Made by a program: the position numbers and the translations under genes
Shown here: positions 1 through 8,673 of the stretch, piece by piece
How positions within the stretch are numbered: the stretch's first letter is position 1
Layout of the letters: the number at the start of each line of letters is the position of its first letter
Notes under the pieces: generated by a model
Told to the model about the DNA's origin: nothing
Database searches by the model: none
Seen by the model: only the letters and a program-made list of their open reading frames with translations
Assembly (NCBI GenBank): GCA_029335925.2
Contig: JARJMX020000126.1
Coordinates: 1-11,431 of the forward strand
DNA length: 11,431 bases
Source of the DNA: Gammaproteobacteria bacterium
GTDB lineage: Bacteria; Pseudomonadota; Gammaproteobacteria; Halothiobacillales; Halothiobacillaceae
Direction of reading: 5' to 3'

Positions 1-3000
1 TTGGTTGGGTAGCGTGGGCCATAGCCCACCCACCCCCGCGCGGTGCGGAACATGCGCATCCAGGGGCCATCTTCGCCCCAGCCCTTGGGCCGCCAAGAAT
101 ACTGCACGGCACGGAACCTGCGCTCCGGGTGCGGCATCATGATGGTGAAGCGGCCGTCCTCGCTGGTAAAGCCGGTCATGCCGTGGGCGGAGCCGTTCGG
201 GTTGAAGGGATACACCTCGGTCGGTTGACCGTAGTGGTCCACATAGCGCAGAACCACGAGCCCCCCAACGGCCACTGCGTCCGGGTCCAGTCCCGGGCCG
301 AACTCGACCCGCCCCTCGCCGTGGGCCACGGCAATGGGCATCTTTGATCCGGCCATGCCCGTCAGAAAGATGGAGGGTGAGTCCATCACCTCGACCATCA
401 CAAGGCGCGCCTCGAACTGCTCGGAGCGGTTGCGCATAAAGCGCGGCCAGTGACCGGCACCAGGGATGATGTCGGAGAGTTGGGACATCATCTGGCAGCC
501 GTTGCACACGCCAAGACCGAAGGTGTCCTCGCGGGCAAAGAAGGCGGAGAACTGGTCAAAGGCGCGTGCGTTGAAGCGGATGGACTTGGCCCAGCCGCCC
601 CCCGCGCCGAGCACGTCGCCATAGGAGAAGCCGCCACAGGCGACGAGGCCCTTGAAGCCTTCTAAGGTGATGCGTCCTTCGAGGATGTCGCTCATGTGCA
701 CATCCACCGCCTCGAATCCGGCGCGGGTGAAGGCGGCAGCCATCTCGATCTGGCCGTTCACACCCTGCTCGCGCAGCACCGCCACCCGCGGCCTATGGCC
801 CGTGGCGATCATCGGTGCAGCGATGTTGTCTTCCATGTCGTAGGTCAGGCGGACGAACAGGCCGGGGTCCTGGGGGTCCAGCAAACGGTCAAATTCCTGC
901 TGGGCACATTCCTCGTTGTCACGCAGGCGTTGGATGTGGAAGCTGGTCTCGCTCCAGGCGCGTTGCAGATCCACCCGCGCCTCGTCCAGCACGGCACGGC
1001 CATGGCGGGTGAAGACGATGCGATCATCCTCGCGCAAGGTTCCGATGACGTGGCTGTGGGCGGAGAGGCCGGCCTCGCGCAGCGCCATCAGGGCGAAGTC
1101 GGTGTCGCAGTGGCGCACTTGGATCACAGCACCGAGCTCCTCGGCGAACAGTACCGCGAGATCATCCTCGCCGAGGGTATCGAGCCGCACCTCGACCCCG
1201 CAGTGGGCAGCGAAGGCCATTTCACAGATGGTGGCAAACAGGCCGCCGTCGGAACGATCGTGGTAGGCCAAGATCACGCGATCACGGTTGAGGTCCTGGA
1301 TCACGCCAAAGAAGGCCTTGAGCGCCTCCGCATCGTCGAGGTCAGGCGCCTCATCACCCACCTGGCCATAGACCTGCGCAAGACACGAGGCTCCAAGGCG
1401 GTTACGGCCCTTGCCGAGGTCGATCAGGATCAGGTCGGTGTCACCCGCATCGCGGCGCAGCTCGGGGGTGAGCACATGGCGCGCATCCACGACAGGGGCG
1501 AAGGCACTGATGATGAGCGAGAGCGGCGCAGTCATCTCGCGCCGTTGGCCATGCTCTTCCCACACCGTCTTCATCGACAACGAATCCTTGCCCACCGGGA
1601 TGGCGATGCCAAGCTTCGGGCACAGTTCCTCACCCACCGCGTGCACGGTGTCGAACAGGAGCGCATCCTCGCCCGGGTGGCCAGCCGCGGCCATCCAGTT
1701 GGCTGATAGACGGATGTCGGAGAGTTTCTCGATCGGCGCAGCAGCGATATTGGTGATCGCCTCGCCGATGGCCAGGCGCCCGGAGGCCGGGCCATCGATC
1801 AGAGCCACGGGGGCGCGCTCGCCCATCGCCATCGCCTCGCCGGTGTAAACATCCAGCGCCGAGGCGGTCACCGCCACGTCGGCCACCGGCTCCTGCCACG
1901 GGCCGACCATCGGGTCACGCACCACCAGGCCGGTGATGGTGCGATCGCCAATGGTGATGAGGAAACGCTTGTCGGCCACGGTCGGCAAACGGAGCACGCG
2001 ATACGCCGCCTCGCTCGCGCTCACGCCCACAAGGTCCAACGCCGGACGTGGGAAAGTCCGGTGTTTCACATCGCGCAGCATCTTCGGCGGCTTGCCGAGC
2101 AGCACGTCCATTGGCAGATCGACCGGGGTATTGTCAAAATAAGCATCACCCACCACCAAGCGCTGCTCGGCGGTGGCGACACCAACCACCGCGAATGGAG
2201 CGCGTTCGCGCTCGCAGATGGCTTGGAACAGCTCCAACTTCTCAGGCGGGATGGCGAGCACGTAACGCTCCTGCGACTCGTTGCTCCAGATCTCCATCGG
2301 TGACATGCCGGGCTCATCGCTCGGCACCGCGCGCAGCTCGAAACGGCCGCCGCGCCCAGCATCGTTGATCAGCTCTGGGAAGGCGTTGGAGATGCCGCCC
2401 GCCCCTACGTCGTGAATGGATACGATAGGGTTGTCTTTGCCCATCGCCCAGCAGCGGTCAATGACCTCCTGGCAGCGGCGCTGCATCTCCGGGTTACTGC
2501 GCTGCACGGAAGCAAAATCCAGATCCTCGGCCTGGCTGCCTGTGGCGACCGAGGAGGCCGCGCCACCGCCAAGGCCAATCAGCATGGCCGGGCCACCGAG
2601 AACGATCAAAAGATCGCCATCGTTGATGGTGTGTTTTTCGATATGCTCGCTGCGGATGTTGCCGATCCCGCCTGCGATCATGATCGGCTTGTGATATCCG
2701 CGGAGTTCCGTCCCCTCCGGCGCGGGAGCCTCCAGCTCGAAGGTGCGGAAGTAGCCGCAGAGGTTTGGGCGTCCAAACTCATTGTTGAATGCGGCAGAAC
2801 CGAGCGGCCCCTCAATCATGATCTCCAACGCGGAGACGATGCGGTTAGGTTTACCGTGGTCCTTCTCCCACGGCTGTTCAGCCCCCGGAATGCGCAGGTT
2901 GGACACCGAAAAGCCAGTCAAACCCGCTTTCGGTTTACTGCCTCGACCGGTCGCACCCTCATCGCGGATCTCGCCGCCGGAGCCGGTGGCCGCGCCGGGA

Positions 3001-3914
3001 AAGGGTGAGATCGCGGTCGGGTGGTTGTGGGTCTCCACCTTCATGAGGATGTGGATGTCTTCCTCATGCGCGCGGTAAACGCCATCGGCATCCGGATAGA
3101 AGCGGCCGCCGCGGGCCCCCTCAATCACCGAGGCGTTGTCCTTGTAGGCGGACAGGATGCCCTGCGGGGCATGATGATAGGTGTTGCGAATCATGCCGAA
3201 CAGACTTTTGGCCTGGGGCTTGCCATCGATCACCCAGTCGGCATTGAAGATCTTGTGCCGACAGTGTTCAGAGTTCGCCTGCGCGAACATCATCAGGTCG
3301 TCGTCGGTCGGGTTGCTGTTCAGATTCTGGAAATTCTCGACCAAATAGTCGATCTCATCCTCCGACAGGGCCAACCCCCACTCGCGGTTGGCCTGCTCCA
3401 GCGCTAGACGCCCGCCGGTGAGGATGTCCACGCTACGCAGCGGCTTGGGCTCGGCGGTAGCAAACAGCACGATGGCCTCTTCTACGCTATTCACCACCGC
3501 CTCGGTCATGCGATCATGCAGCATGGCCGCCACATCCTCGAACGGCTCATCGGTCAGCGGCTGGCCATCACAGGTCTTCAGGGTGTAGAGGATGCCGCGC
3601 TCGATGCGGTGGACCTTGGACAGGCCGCAGTTGTGGGCAATATCCGTCGCCTTGCTCGCCCACGGGGAGATGGTGCCCGGGCGCGGGATGACCACCAGCT
3701 GCGCATCTTTGTAACCCCTCACCTCACCGGAGCCATAGTCGAGCACAGCGCCGAGCCGTTCGCGCTCGCTGTCGGTGAGGGCTGCCTCCAAGTCAACAAA
3801 GTGCACGAGCTGCGCGGCGAGCGCCTCGATACGGGGTTCGTTACGGCGAAGATCAGCGAGCAATTTGGCAAGACGAGCAGCGGAAAGCGCCGAACGGCCA
3901 GGCAAGATAAGCAT
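1..3914 (-). CDS. purL: Phosphoribosylformylglycinamidine synthase (FGAM synthase), 3' end beyond the window
   Basis: Catalyses the fourth step of de novo purine synthesis in the cytoplasm: FGAR + ATP + glutamine to FGAM. This is the large, single-chain gammaproteobacterial form. About 1304 codons are visible and no stop is reached; E. coli PurL is about 1295 aa. The N-terminal PurS-like part begins [12 protein letters not shown] and contains [21 protein letters not shown]. The first synthetase half carries HNHP at residues 296-299, followed by a Gly-rich [17 protein letters not shown] stretch. The C-terminal glutaminase domain has the GVCNGCQ nucleophile (Cys1137) and PHPE (His1262, Glu1264), each two residues from the E. 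coli triad. ATG at 3914 gives the usual family N-terminus; its ribosome site is weak. The family C-terminus ([13 protein letters not shown]) is followed by at least seven extra codons (YGPRYPT) running to the edge. Identity is certain; the exact 3' end is not visible. Confidence 0.98.
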   Translation of the reverse strand, partial: MLILPGRSALSAARLAKLLADLRRNEPRIEALAAQLVHFVDLEAALTDSERERLGAVLDYGSGEVRGYKDAQLVVIPRPGTISPWASKATDIAHNCGLSKVHRIERGILYTLKTCDGQPLTDEPFEDVAAMLHDRMTEAVVNSVEEAIVLFATAEPKPLRSVDILTGGRLALEQANREWGLALSEDEIDYLVENFQNLNSNPTDDDLMMFAQANSEHCRHKIFNADWVIDGKPQAKSLFGMIRNTYHHAPQGILSAYKDNASVIEGARGGRFYPDADGVYRAHEEDIHILMKVETHNHPTAISPFPGAATGSGGEIRDEGATGRGSKPKAGLTGFSVSNLRIPGAEQPWEKDHGKPNRIVSALEIMIEGPLGSAAFNNEFGRPNLCGYFRTFELEAPAPEGTELRGYHKPIMIAGGIGNIRSEHIEKHTINDGDLLIVLGGPAMLIGLGGGAASSVATGSQAEDLDFASVQRSNPEMQRRCQEVIDRCWAMGKDNPIVSIHDVGAGGISNAFPELINDAGRGGRFELRAVPSDEPGMSPMEIWSNESQERYVLAIPPEKLELFQAICERERAPFAVVGVATAEQRLVVGDAYFDNTPVDLPMDVLLGKPPKMLRDVKHRTFPRPALDLVGVSASEAAYRVLRLPTVADKRFLITIGDRTITGLVVRDPMVGPWQEPVADVAVTASALDVYTGEAMAMGERAPVALIDGPASGRLAIGEAITNIAAAPIEKLSDIRLSANWMAAAGHPGEDALLFDTVHAVGEELCPKLGIAIPVGKDSLSMKTVWEEHGQRREMTAPLSLIISAFAPVVDARHVLTPELRRDAGDTDLILIDLGKGRNRLGASCLAQVYGQVGDEAPDLDDAEALKAFFGVIQDLNRDRVILAYHDRSDGGLFATICEMAFAAHCGVEVRLDTLGEDDLAVLFAEELGAVIQVRHCDTDFALMALREAGLSAHSHVIGTLREDDRIVFTRHGRAVLDEARVDLQRAWSETSFHIQRLRDNEECAQQEFDRLLDPQDPGLFVRLTYDMEDNIAAPMIATGHRPRVAVLREQGVNGQIEMAAAFTRAGFEAVDVHMSDILEGRITLEGFKGLVACGGFSYGDVLGAGGGWAKSIRFNARAFDQFSAFFAREDTFGLGVCNGCQMMSQLSDIIPGAGHWPRFMRNRSEQFEARLVMVEVMDSPSIFLTGMAGSKMPIAVAHGEGRVEFGPGLDPDAVAVGGLVVLRYVDHYGQPTEVYPFNPNGSAHGMTGFTSEDGRFTIMMPHPERRFRAVQYSWRPKGWGEDGPWMRMFRTARGWVGYGPRYPT
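3..32. repeat. Palindromic, repeat-like sequence at the purL 3' end
   Basis: GTGGGC-CATA-GCCCAC (14-29) is a perfect 6-bp inverted repeat, preceded by GGTTGGGTAGC. The GTGGGC/GCCCAC and GGTTGGGT words resemble intergenic palindromic repeats common in proteobacteria. Here it lies inside the open purL frame and encodes its extra C-terminal residues. Confidence 0.4.
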
Positions 3915-3946
3915 GCGCAAAACCCAAGGAATGCAAGATAGGTCAT

Positions 3947-3955
3947 TTTATACCA
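3947..3955 (-). promoter_or_regulatory. Possible purL promoter (extended -10)
   Basis: On the minus strand TGG-TATAAA (an extended -10: TGn then TATAAA) lies about 33 nt upstream of the purL ATG. That would give a leader of roughly 26 nt. No convincing -35 is seen 16-18 bp upstream, which extended -10 promoters can tolerate. I found no clear PurR-type palindrome. This is a motif match only. Confidence 0.4.
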
Positions 3956-4007
3956 GTGCGGGCTTTGTGCCCTTCCCGGCTAAAGCATTTCCCGCCGCAT
4001 GGGCAGC

Positions 4008-4035
4008 TTGACAGGAGCGTGCGAGGCCCTACAAT
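4008..4035 (+). promoter_or_regulatory. Sigma70-type promoter for tRNA-Gly/tRNA-Cys
   Basis: A consensus TTGACA (4008-4013) and TACAAT (4030-4035, 5 of 6 bases of TATAAT) are separated by 16 bp. The predicted start is about 4042, only some 8 nt before the tRNA-Gly 5' end. This is the strongest promoter seen in the window and fits a highly expressed stable-RNA operon. Confidence 0.8.
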
Positions 4036-4049
4036 TTGCAGCCTCCCGA

Positions 4050-4125
<76 letters not shown>

Positions 4126-4150
4126 GATTCTTTTCTTCAAGCGACATCCC

Positions 4151-4224
4151 GGCTGGATGGCAGAGTGGTGATGCAGCGGATTGCAAATCCGTGTACCTCG
4201 GTTCGATTCCGGGTCCAGCCTCCA
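4151..4224 (+). tRNA. cysT: tRNA-Cys (anticodon GCA)
   Basis: A complete 74-nt cloverleaf. Acceptor strands GGCTGGA and TCCAGCC pair, the discriminator is U (typical of tRNA-Cys), and CCA is encoded. The anticodon loop is TTGCAAA with GCA at 4183-4185. It is likely co-transcribed with the tRNA-Gly just upstream. No hairpin with a T-run follows it, so transcription may run on through the antisense argE relic to tRNA-Leu. Confidence 0.97.
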
Positions 4225-4237
4225 CTCCCTCCTTCGA

Positions 4238-4561
4238 AGTGCCAAGGCCATACAGCCTCCCATCCGCTTCAGTGAGCCGGAAGGGATCATGCGTCCATAG
4301 ATGCTCATCACAGGGCACCGTGTCGGCATGCCCAGCGAGCACGAGCCCACCCGGACCCTAATCCAGTGTGCCGATCACATTGGCCTTGTTCGGCGCCCCC
4401 GGGATGGGGATGACCTCGACCGCAACACCCGCAGACGCCATCCACCCCGCTACCTCGGCGATCAGGGCGCGGGTACCCTGGTCGAAGGCCGGGTTGACGC
4501 TGCTCACCGAAGGGATGGCGATGAGGCGGGCGAGCATCTCGTGCAGGCTTGGGGCAGACAT
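4238..4561 (-). pseudogene. argE: argE remnant (N-terminal part of acetylornithine deacetylase), amber codon and 3' truncation
   Basis: Reading from ATG 4561 (AGGA ribosome site 8 nt upstream) gives a clear ArgE N-terminus: MSAPSLHEMLARLIAIPS, then VEVIPIPGAPNKANVIG, then [11 protein letters not shown], then [17 protein letters not shown]. Intact ArgE removes acetyl from N-acetylornithine in arginine synthesis and is about 380 aa. Only about 108 codons remain. Codon 68 is TAG (4358-4360), with homology continuing in the same frame on both sides. The aligned E. coli residue, as I recall it, is Gln, so CAG to TAG is the simplest origin. The first metal-site motif (His78, Asp80) lies beyond the stop. 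Homology ends near 4238, about 14 nt from the tRNA-Cys CCA end, so the catalytic and dimerisation domains are absent. It cannot encode a working enzyme. An intact argE may exist elsewhere in the genome. Confidence 0.88.
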
Positions 4562-4570
4562 GGCGGGATC

Positions 4571-4599
4571 CTGAATCAGGACGAATGGCATGCTAATAT
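4571..4599 (+). promoter_or_regulatory. Weak candidate promoter for tRNA-Leu
   Basis: TAATAT (4594-4599) lies 12 nt before the tRNA-Leu 5' end. A poor -35 (CTGAAT, 4571-4576) sits 17 bp upstream. If real, it would let tRNA-Leu be expressed separately from Gly-Cys. The alternative is read-through from the promoter at 4008. Confidence 0.3.
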
Positions 4600-4610
4600 G
4601 CGCCAGTCTA

Positions 4611-4697
4611 GCCCGGATGGCGAAATCGGTAGACGCAAGGGACTTAAAATCCCTCGGCCGCAAGGCTGTGCGGGTTCGATTCCCGCTCCGGGCACCA
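4611..4697 (+). tRNA. leuZ: tRNA-Leu (anticodon UAA)
   Basis: A complete 87-nt class II tRNA with encoded CCA. The acceptor GCCCGGA pairs with TCCGGGC. The anticodon loop CTTAAAA has TAA at 4645-4647. The long variable arm (CTCGGCCGCAAGGCTGT region) and T arm GGGTTCGATTCCC are as expected. It corresponds to E. coli leuZ, which there directly follows cysT; here 386 bp containing the argE relic lie between them. Confidence 0.97.
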
Positions 4698-4724
4698 ATA
4701 AAAACGATGCATCAGAAGTGCAAT

Positions 4725-4784
4725 CGCGTGATCCACGCGGCCCATGCTGATCGTAAGCTGGACGCTGCATTGGTGCAGTACGTC
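4725..4784 (+). repeat. Two consecutive hairpins in the tRNA-Leu trailer
   Basis: CGCGTG-ATC-CACGCG (4725-4739) is a perfect 6-bp stem with a 3-nt loop. A second hairpin (4761-4784) has arms GACG-CTGCA and TGCAG-TA-CGTC around the loop TTGG. Neither ends in a T-run, so they are not simple terminators; they may mark a structured trailer or an old repeat. The 4698-4860 gap holds no supportable protein gene. Confidence 0.5.
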
Positions 4785-4823
4785 GATGTTCTCTTTCTGC
4801 TTCTTGCTATAAGGCGAGAAAGC

Positions 4824-4851
4824 AAAAGGGCCGCTCTTGGCGACCCTTTTT
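4824..4851. terminator. Probable bidirectional terminator between convergent tRNA-Leu and tRNA-Pro
   Basis: AAAAGGG (4824-4830) pairs with CCCTTTT (4844-4850). Inside, CGC/GCG pairs across a single C-A mismatch, with loop TCTTG. T-runs leave the stem on both strands. On the minus strand it lies about 10 nt past the tRNA-Pro 3' end and should end that transcript; on the plus strand it could end tRNA-Leu read-through. Confidence 0.75.
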
Positions 4852-4860
4852 GAATAAGAT

Positions 4861-4937
4861 TGGTCGGGGTGAGAGGATTTGAACCTCCGACCACCTGCAC
4901 CCCATACAGGTGCGCTACCAGGCTGCGCTACACCCCG
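4861..4937 (-). tRNA. tRNA-Pro (anticodon GGG)
   Basis: A complete 77-nt cloverleaf with encoded CCA. The acceptor CGGGGTG pairs with CACCCCG. The D arm contains AGCGCAGCCTGGTAGCGC and the T arm GGAGGTTCAAATCCTC. Folding the anticodon arm as CCTGT/GCAGG leaves the loop ATGGGGT, so the anticodon is GGG (4901-4903), as in E. coli proL. It is transcribed alone on the minus strand, convergent with the other three tRNAs. Confidence 0.96.
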
Positions 4938-4950
4938 ACTCAAGGCTGAC

Positions 4951-4979
4951 ATTATGCCACCCTGAGGCCCTTTTGTGAA
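4951..4979 (-). promoter_or_regulatory. Sigma70-type promoter for tRNA-Pro
   Basis: On the minus strand TTCACA (4974-4979) and CATAAT (4951-4956) are separated by exactly 17 bp, each matching 5 of 6 consensus bases. The predicted start is about 4944, a few nt before the mature tRNA 5' end. Confidence 0.75.
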
Positions 4980-5081
4980 GGACCAGCCTTGTCCAACGAC
5001 ACATGAGCCTCAAGGGGGTGCTGTAAATTCAGTGTAAGCTGAGCCTGAAGGCGGGGAAATCGGGATCATGAAGACATGATC

Positions 5082-5246
5082 ATGACCCTGCCACCCCATG
5101 CCTTGCAAACCGTAGAACAGGTCCGCGCCTTCATGGCAGGCGCAGAACCCATCTCTTTCACTCTTGCCGACCGAGATTCGGCCTATGCCTTTTACGTCTA
5201 CCCGAACCCTCAAGACCGAGGAAACACATTCATGCGATGGCCCTGA
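5082..5246 (+). pseudogene. Probable N-terminal relic of an integrase-type (DDE) transposase
   Basis: A 54-codon frame. Its first ~37 residues include ALQTVEQVRAFMAGAEPISF and TLADRDSAYAF, which I recognise from memory as resembling the start of a family of proteobacterial insertion-sequence transposases that normally run to several hundred residues. After AYAF (about 5190) the likeness stops and the frame ends in unrelated sequence (YVYPNPQDRGNTFMRWP). The helix-turn-helix and catalytic core are absent, so this would be a dead fragment. A second ATG at 5076 is in frame. It ends 9 bp from the convergent acnB stop. The family assignment rests on recall, and a chance short ORF is the alternative. 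Confidence 0.4.
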
Positions 5247-5255
5247 GGGGCTGGC

Positions 5256-7817
5256 TCATGCCGCGACGATGGGAATGACCTTATCCGCCACCTTCTTGTA
5301 TTCCGCGATCTCGTGGAAATTGAGGTAGCGGTACACATCATGAGCCAACGGCTCCAGCGTCTTCACGTGCTGCAGGTACTCCTCCACCGTCGGCAGGCGG
5401 CCGAGGATGGCGGAGACTGCGGCCAGCTCGGCGGAACCAAGGTAGACGTTGGCGTTCTTGCCCATACGGTTGGGGAAGTTGCGGGTGGAAGTGGACATGA
5501 CAGTCGCGCCATCGGCCACACGCGCCTGGTTACCCATGCACAGCGAGCAGCCGGGTATCTCGATGCGGGCACTGGCCTTGCCGAAGATGGCGTAGTAGCC
5601 CTCCTCGGTGAGCTGATGGGCATCCATTCGGGTCGGGGGCGCAATCCACAGACGGGTGGGTACCATGCCGCCATGCTTTTCCAGGATCTTTCCAGCAGCG
5701 CGGTAGTGACCGATGTTGGTCATGCAGGAGCCAATAAAGACCTCGTCAATCTTATCCCCCGCCACTTCGGACAGCGGCTTAATATCGTCCGGATCATTCG
5801 GACAGGCGAGCAGCGGCTCCTTGATCTCGTTAAGGTCGATCTCAATGATCTCCGCGTATTCGGCATCGGCATCCGGCTCAAGCAACTCCGGGTTCTCCAG
5901 CCATTTCTCCATGGCCTCGATGCGGCGGGAGAGGGTGCGCTTATCCTCGTAGCCGTTGGCGATCATCCACTTGAGCAGGGTGATGTTGGACTGGAGGAAC
6001 TCGATGATCGGCTCCTTGGCCAGGCGCACGGTGCAGCCGTTGGCCGAGCGCTCGGCAGAGGCGTCGGCGAACTCGAAGGCCTGCTCGACCTTGAGGTTGG
6101 GCAGGCCCTCGATCTCTAGCACACGGCCGTTGAAAACGTTCTTCTTGCCCTTTTTCTCGACCGTCAGCAGGCCCTTCTGGATGGCGACGTAGGGGATGGC
6201 GTTAACCAGGTCGCGCAGGGTGATGCCCGGCTGCATCTCGCCCTTGAAGCGCACCAGTACGGACTCCGGCATATCGAGCGGCATCACGCCAAGCGCGGCG
6301 GCAAAGGCCACAAGGCCGGAGCCCGCCGGGAAGGAGATACCGATGGGGAAGCGGGTGTGGGAGTCGCCTCCGGTACCGACGGTGTCCGGCAGGATCATGC
6401 GGTTGAGCCACGAGTGGATCACCCCATCGCCCGGACGCAGGGAGACCCCGCCGCGGGTCTGGATGAACTCCGGCAGGGTGTGCTGCAGCTTGATGTCTAC
6501 CGGCTTCGGGTAGGCCGCGGTGTGGCAGAAGGACTGCATGACGAGGTCGGCGGAGAAGCCAAGGCAGGCGAGCTCAGTCAGCTCGTCGCGGGTCATGGCG
6601 CCGGTGGTGTCCTGCGAACCGACGGTGGTCATGCGCGGCTCGCAGTAGGTACCGGGGCGCACGCCCGCAACCCCGCAGGCACGACCGACAATCTTCTGCG
6701 CCAGGGTGAAGCCCTTGCCAGTGTCCTTGGGCGGTTGCGGGCGGACGAATACCTCCGAGGGCGGCAGCCCCATTGATGCGCGCGCGCGGTCGGTCAGGGC
6801 GCGGCCAATGATAAGCGGGATGCGCCCTCCGGCCCGCACCTCATCCGCCAGGGTGGTCGGCTTGAAGTCAAAGCGGGCAATAATCTCACCGTTTTTGACA
6901 AGCTCGCCAGCATAAGGGCGGATGCTCACCACATCACCCATTTCGAGCTGGGACACGTCCACCTCGATCGGCAGCGCGCCGGAATCTTCGGCCGTGTTGA
7001 AGAAGATCGGCGCGATCTTGCCGCCCAGGATCACCCCGCCGGTGCGCTTGTTCGGCACGAACGGGATGTCCTGCCCTATGTGCCAGAGCACGGAGTTGAT
7101 TGCAGACTTGCGGCTGGATCCGGTGCCGACCACATCGCCGACATAGGCGATGGGATGGCCCTTGGCCTTGAGCTGAGCGATGATATCAAGCCCGCCAGGC
7201 ATCTTGCTGGCCAGCATGGCCTTGGCGTGCAGGGGGATGTCTGGCCGACTCCAGGCCTCGGTGGCCGGTGAGAGGTCATCGGTATTGGTCTCGCCGGGCA
7301 CCTTGAACACAGTGACGGTGATCTCTTCGGGCAGTACAGGGCGGTTCTTGAACCACTCGGCCTCAGCCCAGGCGTGCATGACCTTCTTGGCATACGGGTT
7401 ACCCGCCTTGGCCTTGTCTTCCACATCACGGAAGGCGTCGTACACCAGCAGGGTACCGGAGAGGGCTCTGACCGCCTCCTCGGCCACGGCAGGGTCATCC
7501 AGAAGCTCGATCAGCGGCTGGATGTTGTAGCCGCCGAGCATGGTGCCGAGCAGGAAGGTGGCCTTCTTGCGGTCGATCAACGGGCAGGTGGTCTTGCCGC
7601 GAGCCACATCGGCCAGGAAGGCGGCCTTGACGTAGGCGGCCGGATCCACCCCGGGCGGGATGCGGTTGGTGATCAGTTCCAGCAAGAATTGCTCCTCGCC
7701 TGCGGGGGGATCCTTGAGCAACTCGACCAGGGCGGCAGTCTGTTCCGCGGTGAGCGGCAGCGGCGGCAGGCCCTGAGCGGCGCGCTCTTGAACGTGCAGG
7801 CGGTAAGCTTCGAGCAT
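5256..7817 (-). CDS. acnB: Aconitate hydratase B
   Basis: The main TCA-cycle aconitase: interconverts citrate and isocitrate through cis-aconitate in the cytoplasm using a [4Fe-4S] cluster. In E. coli AcnB the apo form also binds mRNA, and many AcnB enzymes have 2-methylisocitrate dehydratase activity. The product is 853 aa (E. coli 865) and near-colinear, from [19 protein letters not shown] through [20 protein letters not shown] (N-terminal HEAT-like domain), [20 protein letters not shown], and [19 protein letters not shown]. The three cluster cysteines are present: Cys698 (GSCMTNIGH), Cys757 and Cys760 ([10 protein letters not shown]). They match E. coli 710, 769 and 772 with a constant offset of 12. 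The frame is open upstream to 7949, but ATG 7817 matches the family start and has GGAG 9 nt upstream. It is transcribed after nudF on the same strand, with a 221-bp gap suggesting its own promoter. Confidence 0.98.
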   Translation of the reverse strand: MLEAYRLHVQERAAQGLPPLPLTAEQTAALVELLKDPPAGEEQFLLELITNRIPPGVDPAAYVKAAFLADVARGKTTCPLIDRKKATFLLGTMLGGYNIQPLIELLDDPAVAEEAVRALSGTLLVYDAFRDVEDKAKAGNPYAKKVMHAWAEAEWFKNRPVLPEEITVTVFKVPGETNTDDLSPATEAWSRPDIPLHAKAMLASKMPGGLDIIAQLKAKGHPIAYVGDVVGTGSSRKSAINSVLWHIGQDIPFVPNKRTGGVILGGKIAPIFFNTAEDSGALPIEVDVSQLEMGDVVSIRPYAGELVKNGEIIARFDFKPTTLADEVRAGGRIPLIIGRALTDRARASMGLPPSEVFVRPQPPKDTGKGFTLAQKIVGRACGVAGVRPGTYCEPRMTTVGSQDTTGAMTRDELTELACLGFSADLVMQSFCHTAAYPKPVDIKLQHTLPEFIQTRGGVSLRPGDGVIHSWLNRMILPDTVGTGGDSHTRFPIGISFPAGSGLVAFAAALGVMPLDMPESVLVRFKGEMQPGITLRDLVNAIPYVAIQKGLLTVEKKGKKNVFNGRVLEIEGLPNLKVEQAFEFADASAERSANGCTVRLAKEPIIEFLQSNITLLKWMIANGYEDKRTLSRRIEAMEKWLENPELLEPDADAEYAEIIEIDLNEIKEPLLACPNDPDDIKPLSEVAGDKIDEVFIGSCMTNIGHYRAAGKILEKHGGMVPTRLWIAPPTRMDAHQLTEEGYYAIFGKASARIEIPGCSLCMGNQARVADGATVMSTSTRNFPNRMGKNANVYLGSAELAAVSAILGRLPTVEEYLQHVKTLEPLAHDVYRYLNFHEIAEYKKVADKVIPIVAA

Positions 7818-7854
7818 GGATCTGGACTCCCGGAGAAATGAAAAAATTTTTTGC

Positions 7855-7860
7855 ATTGTA
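7855..7860 (-). promoter_or_regulatory. Candidate -10 element of an acnB promoter
   Basis: On the minus strand TACAAT lies 37 nt upstream of the acnB ATG, followed by an A6T6 tract (7840-7851) in the would-be leader. No good -35 is visible 16-18 bp upstream, so an activator may be needed or the site may be wrong. The rest of the 221-bp nudF-acnB gap holds only the small repeats noted elsewhere. Confidence 0.35.
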
Positions 7861-8027
7861 ACACCCTGCGGGAGGCCGCCGGACGCCTGCATCCCCGCGC
7901 TGAGGCTATGCTCAAGCATGAGGCGGCAACGAGGAGCCACAGCATGCACATTGGCGTATCAGCGCGACCTACCCCTCTGCCGATAGGGCGCACTGCGCGG
8001 ATTGCCTCAGGATCGATCAGCCACTTG

Positions 8028-8054
8028 AGGGCCGCCTATCAGAACGACGGCCCT
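8028..8054 (-). repeat. Hairpin straddling the nudF stop codon
   Basis: AGGGCCG (8028-8034) and CGGCCCT (8048-8054) form a perfect 7-bp stem with a 13-nt loop that contains the nudF TGA. No T-run follows on the minus strand, so it is not a classical terminator. It might slow read-through or protect an mRNA end. Confidence 0.4.
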
Positions 8055-8638
8055 ACCCTCCCCCGCAGGCGTTCCCCGTTCAGGGCCAACCACTGCATCA
8101 GGATGATCGGCGCCGCCGAGCAGATCAGCCCCTGCTCCAGCAGCCCCATGGCCTCCTCGCGCGACACGACGCTGACCTTGATATCCTCGTGCTCATGCTC
8201 AAGACCATGCAGGCCGCCCACACCCTCACTGTCTACCTCAGCCCAATACAGGTACAGGCTCTCGGTAGTGCCGCCGGGGCTGACCCAGAAGCGGGTGATG
8301 TATTCAAGCGAGAGCGGCACCAGGCCCGCCTCCTCCTGCATCTCGCGACGTGCCACGTCCTCAGGCGACTCGCCCGGCTCGATCATGCCGGCGGGAAACT
8401 CCTTCAGCCACGGCCCACCCGGAGCCTCCAGCGCCCCCGGGCGGAACTGTTCGAGCAGCACCACCGCATCGCGTTTGGGATCGTAGGGCAGGATGGCCAC
8501 GGCGTGGCCACGCTCGAACATCTCCCGCCGGATGGTGTCGGTCCAGCCGCCGGCATAGCGCTGGTGGCGCAGATGATAGCGCTCCAGACGGAAAAACCCC
8601 TGATACAAGACCTCGCGGTCAAGCAGTTCCCACTGCAT
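8039..8638 (-). CDS. nudF: ADP-ribose pyrophosphatase (Nudix hydrolase)
   Basis: Hydrolyses ADP-ribose to AMP and ribose 5-phosphate; relatives also act on ADP-sugars such as ADP-glucose. It is a cytosolic, Mg-dependent enzyme. The Nudix box is complete, GX5EX7REUXEEXGU, at residues 84-106: Gly84, Glu90, Arg98-Glu99, Glu102-Glu103, Gly105. Around it are RREMFERGHAVAILPYDP, LLEQFRPGA and the SPGGTTES segment that marks the NudF group rather than general Nudix proteins. The length, 199 aa, is normal. ATG 8638 is chosen because AGGGGA lies about 9 nt upstream and it fits the family N-terminus; an in-frame ATG at 8659 (206 aa) has no ribosome site. It diverges from the small gene at 8674 and is followed by acnB on the same strand. 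Confidence 0.93.
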   Translation of the reverse strand: MQWELLDREVLYQGFFRLERYHLRHQRYAGGWTDTIRREMFERGHAVAILPYDPKRDAVVLLEQFRPGALEAPGGPWLKEFPAGMIEPGESPEDVARREMQEEAGLVPLSLEYITRFWVSPGGTTESLYLYWAEVDSEGVGGLHGLEHEHEDIKVSVVSREEAMGLLEQGLICSAAPIILMQWLALNGERLRGRVGPSF

Positions 8639-8673
8639 ACTCCTGATCCCCTGCTGCATGTTGATGATGTCCG

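Noticed and set aside
696..1706. A 336-codon plus-strand open frame
   Set aside because: It lies wholly antisense to purL, whose motifs and catalytic residues are unmistakable. The frame is a by-product of GC-rich codon use and shows no recognisable domain.
4590..4952. Overlapping short frames on both strands across tRNA-Leu and tRNA-Pro
   Set aside because: They translate tRNA genes and their hairpin spacer (for example GVAQPGSAPVWGAGGRRFKS). Such products are common annotation errors.
5232..5254. GC hairpin just past the acnB stop (GCCC-CTCA-GGGC on the minus strand)
   Set aside because: Only a 4-bp stem without a T-run, and it overlaps the plus-strand relic; too weak to call a terminator.
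5313..6119. A 268-codon plus-strand open frame
   Set aside because: Antisense shadow of acnB in a region fully explained by aconitase homology, including the cluster cysteines.
7818..7949. 44-residue N-terminal extension of AcnB from an upstream start at 7949
   Set aside because: The extension has no likeness to AcnB, covers the probable promoter, and the start at 7817 has a ribosome site and the exact family N-terminus.
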